The notes below the pieces were generated by a model, which searched no databases, was not told where the DNA came from, and saw only the letters and a program-made list of their open reading frames with translations. A DNA stretch of 64,000 bases, taken from Austropuccinia psidii. Its lineage: Eukaryota > Basidiomycota > Pucciniomycetes > Pucciniales > Sphaerophragmiaceae. A program made the translations under genes and the position numbers. The stretch is from assembly GCA_023105745.1 (NCBI GenBank), contig JALGQZ010000004.1, positions 68,003,112 to 68,067,111 on the forward strand, written 5' to 3'. Below are positions 58,129-64,000 of the stretch, piece after piece; the stretch's first letter is position 1, and each line of letters opens with the position of its first letter.

Positions 58129-60153
58129 TGTGAGCCTTTGAGATATGACCACATACCCAATAAGGTCACAAAAAAGACTCAGAATAATTATACCTTTAAT
58201 ATAATTATATTTAAATTAATTAGAATAATTATAAATTAAAAATAATTACTTAAATATACAAAAAATACCATAAATTGGTACAAAAACTGGTTTAACTTAA
58301 AAACCAATGAATCAACATGTAGAATAAATTATACCATTGGATTCCCCATGGAAAAATACACATATACCATTTTTATGGCATATCTGTAAAGTCAATATTT
58401 AAGGAATTATAAGGTATAATACCTCATAAAATCCATAAAAACTTATTTATCTCAAGAACTAATGAAGCAACATGTAAAATAAATTGTACCAGTGGATTCC
58501 CCATGCAAATCTACACATAAAACAATTAATAAGCTAATTTCCAATGTTAATACTTAAGGAATTATCCTGAATATATGCACTTTTTTGGTCAATGCATATA
58601 TTCAAGGATCATAGCTAATATCTTCTAAACTATAGATGATAGAATAATGAACCAAAAATAAAGTTACCACGTAATTACTTTAAGAACACAGATATGAACT
58701 TTATTTTACAAATTATAAACAAGGTTAAAACCTATGATGAAATATTGATAAAAATCAACAGAGCTGTTGACCACTTTGTTGTGAAAGTGCTCCAAACTTA
58801 AAAAAAAGTATACAGTTGGATTCTACTAGTTCATTCGAGTAGAATGATGTAATATTTATTCTTAAATTCAGGGTATAACCCCCTGAAATCAAGGTTTGAA
58901 GTTTAAAATATTGAATTTCGACAGAAAAGATGAGTTACAAGAAAAATCATCAAAATTAGAGTTTTGATGATGTAATGAAACGCTCTCGGCAGAATAATAG
59001 GGTTATGTCAGGCTATCATAATTCAACCTCTGAATTACTGTAGCGTGTAAATCTTAAAAGTTATTGAGGATCAAAGTTTGAGCTTAATTTGAGCAGTTAT
59101 GATCACACACTGTAACCTTAATTTAAGTTTAACAGTCTTAAGAGTGATAAAATTGGTGAATACTATTAGTTTATGATTAAAACTAATAAAATCCACGAAA
59201 TTTGGGGTTCTGCCAAGCCTCTGATGTCATCAATGTTAGAGGTATAGTGATAACTCTAAATAATGGTGTAATAATGATGTAATATGGTTTGATCATGATG
59301 TAATCACCCTCAAACCTTAAAATATTGATCAATTCCAGTGGATATGATCAGTACACTTCTACTAGAAGCCTGTTGGACTCTAGGAGGGAGGTATTTACTA
59401 TAAATAGAGCTCTTTTTACTCTATTTACCCCTCAGATGCATCAAAAACATTAAATCAATTAAATAAAAGGTAATTTCTTTATTCTTTATATATAAAATTC
59501 TTATATTATTAAAGACCAAAGACCATTTTCATATTAATCATCATTTTTGTGTGATTAAATCAAATCTTTAATTGTTTTTGTCATAAATCTCTCTATAAAC
59601 TCATTTCCACGTAAAATCAAGAAATTTAGTAAATTCTCTTTATTTTTATTGTAAATACAATTTGAAAAAGTTGTATTATATTCTTTTGGCGTAAAATATC
59701 TCAAAATTATTATTTTAAGTGTTAAAAGTAGGTTATTTCATCTTATTATAATAATTTCTCTCTTATTATTACTCTTAATAATTCTTAATTAATATAAATA
59801 GTATTTATATTAATATATAACTTTAATATTGGTAATATTATTGTTATTAATTGTTTTTTATTTATAAAAAACAATTTTTTACGCCTTTATTATTTGTTGG
59901 TAACAATAATAAAGAGGTTTATAATATATTAATTATTTTATATTAATATATTATTTTCAATATTATAATTTTATATAATATTAATTATATTATTATATTT
60001 ATTTAATAATATAATATTTTTACGCCATAATAATAATATTTCTTTATTACTATTATTATTTTAATCTTATTTATTTCAATTATAAGGAAATTCAGAGTAC
60101 AATAAGTAATAAATTAGTAATTTTTACTTATTGTTTCATAGTCAAACCTTACA
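58129..60153 (+). repeat. 3' LTR of element D
   Basis: Full-length partner of 49476-51478 with TG...CA termini; followed by the CTATG target duplication and the remainder of B's LTR. No gene inside. Confidence 0.92.
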
Positions 60154-62118
60154 CTATGAAACAATAAGTAAAAATTACCAATATTTTACTTATTGTACTA
60201 TGAATGTCCATATAGATGAACTAAATAAGATAAAAATAATTATAATAATAAAGAATTATTATAGCTATGGCGTAAAATATTTATATTATTAAATAAATAT
60301 AATAATATAATTTATATTATAAAAAGTAATATATATAAAATAAATATATTAATATAAGATAATTAATATATTTAAATGCACTTTATTATTGTTACCAACA
60401 AATAATAAAGGCATAAAAAATTGTTTTTTATTAATAAAAAACAATTAATAACAATAATATTACCAATATTAAAGTTATGAATTAATATAAATACTATTTA
60501 TATTAATTATGGAATTATTAAAAAGTAATAATAGAGAAAAATTCTTATAATAAGAGGAATAACCTACTTTTAATGCTTAATATAATAATTTTGAGTGAAG
60601 TTAAGCCCAGAAATGTAAATACAACTTATTTAAATTGTAGTTACAATAAAGGTTTAGGAGAAATTACAAATTTTCTTGGTTTTATGTGGAATTGAGGTTT
60701 TTGAGAGAAATTTAAACAAAACAATTAAATAATTGTAATAATCACGTCAAAGATGAAGATTATTATAAGATGATCTTTGGTCTTTAATAATATAAAAGTT
60801 TTATATATAAAGAATAAAGAAATTACCTTTTTATTTAATGATTTAATGTTTTGTAAGCGTCTGTCGGGAAAACAGAGTAAAAAGACCTCTATTTATAGTA
60901 AATACCTCCCTCCTAGAGTCCAACAGGCTTCTAGTAGACGTGCACTGATCATATCAACTGGAATTGATCAATATTTTAAGTTTTGGTGATGATTACATCA
61001 TGATTCAACCATATTATCTCATTATTACGCCATTATTTAGAGTTATCACTATAACTCTAAGTTTGATGACATCAAGGCTTGGCAGAACCCCAAATTTTGT
61101 GTATTTTATTAGTTCTAATCATAAAATAACAGTATTCGCCAATTGTATCACTCATATGACTGTTAAACTTAAGTTAAAGTTACAGTGAGTGATCATAAAT
61201 GATCAAATTACGCTCAAACATTGATCCTTAATAACGTTTAAGATGTACACGCTACAGCAATTAAGAAAGTGAATTCTAACAGCTTGGCATAACCCTATTA
61301 TTATTCCAAGAGAATTTTATTACATCATCAAAACTCTATTCTTGATGATTTTTCTTGTAACTCCTCTTTTCTGTCGAAATTTAATATTTTAAACTTCAAA
61401 CCATGATTTCAAGGGGTTATACCTTGAGTATTATGATAGAAAATACATCATTCTTCACGAATGAGCTAGTAGAAGCCAACTGTTGACTTTTTTTTAAGTT
61501 TGGACCACTTTCACAACAAAGTGGTCAACAGCTCTGTTGATTTTAATCAATAATCCTTTACAGGTTTTAACCTTGTTTATAGCTTGTGAAATAAACTTCA
61601 TTCCTGTATTTCTCCAGTAATTATGTGATGACTTTTTCTTTGGTTCATCACTCTATCATGCATATTTCAAAAGATATTGGCTAAAATCCTTGAATATATG
61701 TGTTGACCAAAAAAGTGCATATATTCAGGTTAATTCCTTAAGTATTGACTTTGGAGCTTAGCTTATTAATTTTTTTATATGTGGATGTTTATGGAGAACC
61801 CAATGGTACTATTTATTTCAAATGTTGTTTCATTGGTCTTTGAAATAAATAAGGATTTGTGTTTTTATAAGGTATTATTACTTATAGCTCATTAAATATT
61901 GACTTTACAGATATTCCATAAAAATGGTATATGTGTATTTTACCATCGGGAATCCAATGGTATAATTTATTTCACATGTTTATCCATTGGTTTCTAAGTT
62001 AAACCAAGTTTTATGCCAATTTATGCCATCTTTGTAGTTTTAAGGTAATTATTTTTAATGTATAATTATTTCAAATATTTCTTGTGACCTTTTTGGGTAT
62101 GTATCTCAAAGGTTCACA
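60154..62118 (-). repeat. Remainder of the split 5' LTR of element B
   Basis: Continues the 17-bp piece at 49459 after the CTATG duplication (60154-60158) and matches B's 3' LTR (10382-12364) over about 1.96 kb. Ends GGTTCACA at 62118. Frames 60777-60989 and 60964-61188 are chance. Confidence 0.9.
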
Positions 62119-64000
62119 ATAGCCATCTTGAGTTCATCAGGACTATTGATATGTTGCAAGAAGACTTTCATATACCTGATGAAATGACAGTGGGAAAATT
62201 ACACTCCCTGTTTACCAGAACTGCAAAGAAATGGTATTACCAGATGAGAATGAATCATGGGAAACATGATTGGTCTTGGTGGAAGTCTGAAGTTATTGCC
62301 AAATGGGCCAACAATTCTTGGAGGTTTAAAATGGAAAATTCCTTTTAAAATGCCATTTTCAACTCAGAGAAAGATAAGCCTTACTTGCTTCTTCAAGCAG
62401 AAATACAGATTATCTGCTTTACACCCAGATATGTCTGATGCTATTATTAATATGAAAATATTAAGAAATTGTGGAGGAGAACTGGAAAATTCTATCAAAA
62501 GTAGATGTGTGGAACCCTTTCCAACAGTGGACTATATTAATGCAATGGAAGATATCATTACCAGGACAAGAATTGGTAAAACATGGACTAAAATCCCTAT
62601 GGAATCCAAGATGGTCTCAAAGATTCCCAGAGAGGACAGAAGAACAGAAAAGCCTGTCTTGAAGTGTCATAAATGTGGAAGTACTTCACATTTAGCCAAG
62701 ACTTTCACCAAAAAGACAAAAATCAATGAAGTTCAATTTATTGAAGAAGTTTATTGTACTGAAGAGAAAGAAGAATCTGCTCAAGATTCTGCAATCTCTG
62801 AGGCCACACCAGTGGTTTCTTTGAGGTCATAGAAGTCCATACCCACTTACCACAGTACAGTGAAGATTTCTACAACCTGATCAATATCCAGGATGCCAGG
62901 ATATGTAAGACCAAACCTTTTATAGGAAAATGTTATACTGCTAGCACATCCTGTATCACATCAGTTTTGATGAATGATATTGAGGCGAAATTCAATTTAG
63001 ATACAGGGGCATTTTGCACATGTGTGGGCAAATATTATCTCCAAGTTATACTCCCTGAATGGAAAAGCTATCTATTACCAATAGAAGGTGTGCAATTTAG
63101 TAGTGCCAGTAACAATATGTAGCCCTTGGGTATATTAGACACTAATCTTGTATTTCCACACCCAGCAGCAAGCATAAGAGTGAAAACTGAGATTGTAGTG
63201 ATGGAAAATTGCACAGCTCAGAATATCATTTTTGGAAATGATTACTTGAATATTTATGGTATTTACATCAATAACCATAGAGACAGATATTTCACAATTG
63301 GAGAAAACAAAAGACAAAAAATTTCTTTTTCCAATATGCCGAAACAAATATCAATAGTATCTTCTAAAAGTGATACTTATAAGGAGGAATTTGTGTCTAA
63401 TCAACTTGTTGAAGCACAAATTAATCCATCATTGTCACCAAAGATGAGGAATGAACTTATTAATGTGTTATACACATACAAGAATGCATTTGCCTCTGAT
63501 AATGAACCATTAGGTGCTATAAGGGGACATGAAGTTGATATTATCCTTAATATTGACAGACCATATCCTCCAGTACTTAGAAGACCAGCTTATCCAGCCA
63601 GTCCCAGAGCTAGAGAATCCTTTGAGAAACATATCAAAGAGTTAATCCAACTCACCATACTAAGGAAAGTAGGCCATAATGAGGAAGTTGAAGTGACAAC
63701 ACCTGTTATTATTGCCTGGCATAATGATAAGTCAAGAATGGTTGGAGATTTCAGAGCATTGAATACCTACACAGTTCTAGCTAGGTATCCAATCCCTAGA
63801 ATCAAGAAATCTTGACTCAATTGTCTAAAGCTAAGTATTTAACATCAATGGATGCATTAAAAGTCTTCCATAAAAATGTTTTGATGCCTAAAGCTAAGAA
63901 ATTACTTAAAATTATTACTCACTGTGGTATTTATGAGTATCTTAGAATGCCATTTGGCATTAAAAATGCTCCATCCTATTATCAATGAATGATGAATACC
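62119..64000 (+). pseudogene. Gag to RT portion of element E, after the element B insertion
   Basis: Capsid ([37 protein letters not shown]), a broken zinc knuckle near 62670 (CHKCGSTSHLAKTF, last Cys replaced by Phe), protease LDTGAFCTCVGKYYL near 63000, and RT from about 63560 ([31 protein letters not shown]) that runs off the window. Stops at about 62347, 62830, 63120 and 63813, plus frameshifts, show it is dead. The frame at 62124 directly continues gag from 10381. Confidence 0.85.

Larger units (their letters stand above)
49476..60153 (+). mobile_element. Element D: near-intact chromodomain Ty3/gypsy retrotransposon
   Basis: 10,678 bp with LTRs 49476-51478 (2003 bp) and 58129-60153 (2025 bp), termini TGTGAGCC and CCTTACA, flanked by CTATG on both sides (49471-49475 and 60154-60158). 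It inserted into the LTR of B, a member of the same or a sister family but in opposite orientation. A hand comparison of the first 400 bp of the two LTRs shows about 15 differences, so the insertion is not very recent. The internal region encodes an uninterrupted gag-pol. Confidence 0.94.
10382..62118 (-). mobile_element. Ty3/gypsy element B, minus strand, itself interrupted twice
   Basis: Element B occupies E's gag. Its 3' LTR is 10382-12364; its 5' LTR is split into 49459-49475 and 60154-62118. The five bases left of it (ATAAC, 10377-10381) and right of it (ATAGC, 62119-62123) are a target-site duplication with one later substitution, and removing B rejoins the host gag frame (EYN followed by HLEF). 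B's own body is split by element C (in the protease) and by element D (in the 5' LTR). Its pol has stops near 14040 and in the segment between protease and RT (about 15385), so B cannot move by itself. Confidence 0.9.

Noticed and set aside
1..64000. tRNA or rRNA genes
   Set aside because: No cloverleaf or A/B box arrangement or rRNA-like segment was recognised by eye; a dedicated scan was not possible.

Overview
The window reads as a fungal, basidiomycete repeat island, most likely from a rust fungus (Pucciniales). Evidence: spliced genes with introns of about 58-86 nt and GTRNGT...YAG borders, chromodomain Ty3/gypsy retroelements, a tnp2-type (CACTA/CMC) transposase, and a Tet-like 2OG-Fe(II) dioxygenase of the kind expanded in rusts. 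The retroelement proteins resemble, from memory, those of the myrtle rust Austropuccinia psidii; that species call is inference and was not searched. I see no ordinary single-copy host gene: practically all 64 kb is transposable element.

The layout is a nested set of insertions whose borders can be read directly. A minus-strand integrase fragment (element H, 1-383) is cut by a plus-strand Ty3/gypsy element G (LTR 384-1990, decayed gag-pol to 6570). G is cut by plus-strand element E (LTR from 6571). E's gag is cut at 10381/62119 by minus-strand element B (10382-62118, target duplication ATAAC/ATAGC). B is cut in its protease region by minus-strand element C (15976-46426, duplication TTGGT) and in its 5' LTR by plus-strand element D (49476-60153, duplication CTATG). 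C's gag is cut by a DNA transposon F (22883-43653, terminal inverted repeats, 3-bp duplication TGT). D still has an uninterrupted 1932-codon gag-pol frame; the other retroelements carry stops and frameshifts.

Element F is the notable object: about 20.8 kb, 42-bp terminal inverted repeats beginning CACCRGGGCG, clustered ACGTCA subterminal motifs, three minisatellites, recurrent intergenic hairpins, and six genes. In order these are: a tnp2 transposase (minus, two exons, one in-frame stop); a 645-codon protein of unknown function (plus, one homopolymer frameshift); a SNF2/DEAH-type ATPase (minus, five exons, all helicase motifs present); a Zn2Cys6-like Cys-cluster protein (plus, 5'UTR intron plus four coding exons); a TET/JBP-like 2OG-Fe(II) dioxygenase (minus); and a 677-codon protein of unknown function (minus, four exons, one homopolymer frameshift). 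The transposase, SNF2, Cys-cluster and dioxygenase genes suggest a mobile element that carries its own chromatin and DNA-modification machinery; how these products work together is inference.

Caveats: gene models were spliced by eye and coordinates of introns were derived from splice consensus plus frame continuity. No similarity search or alignment program was run.
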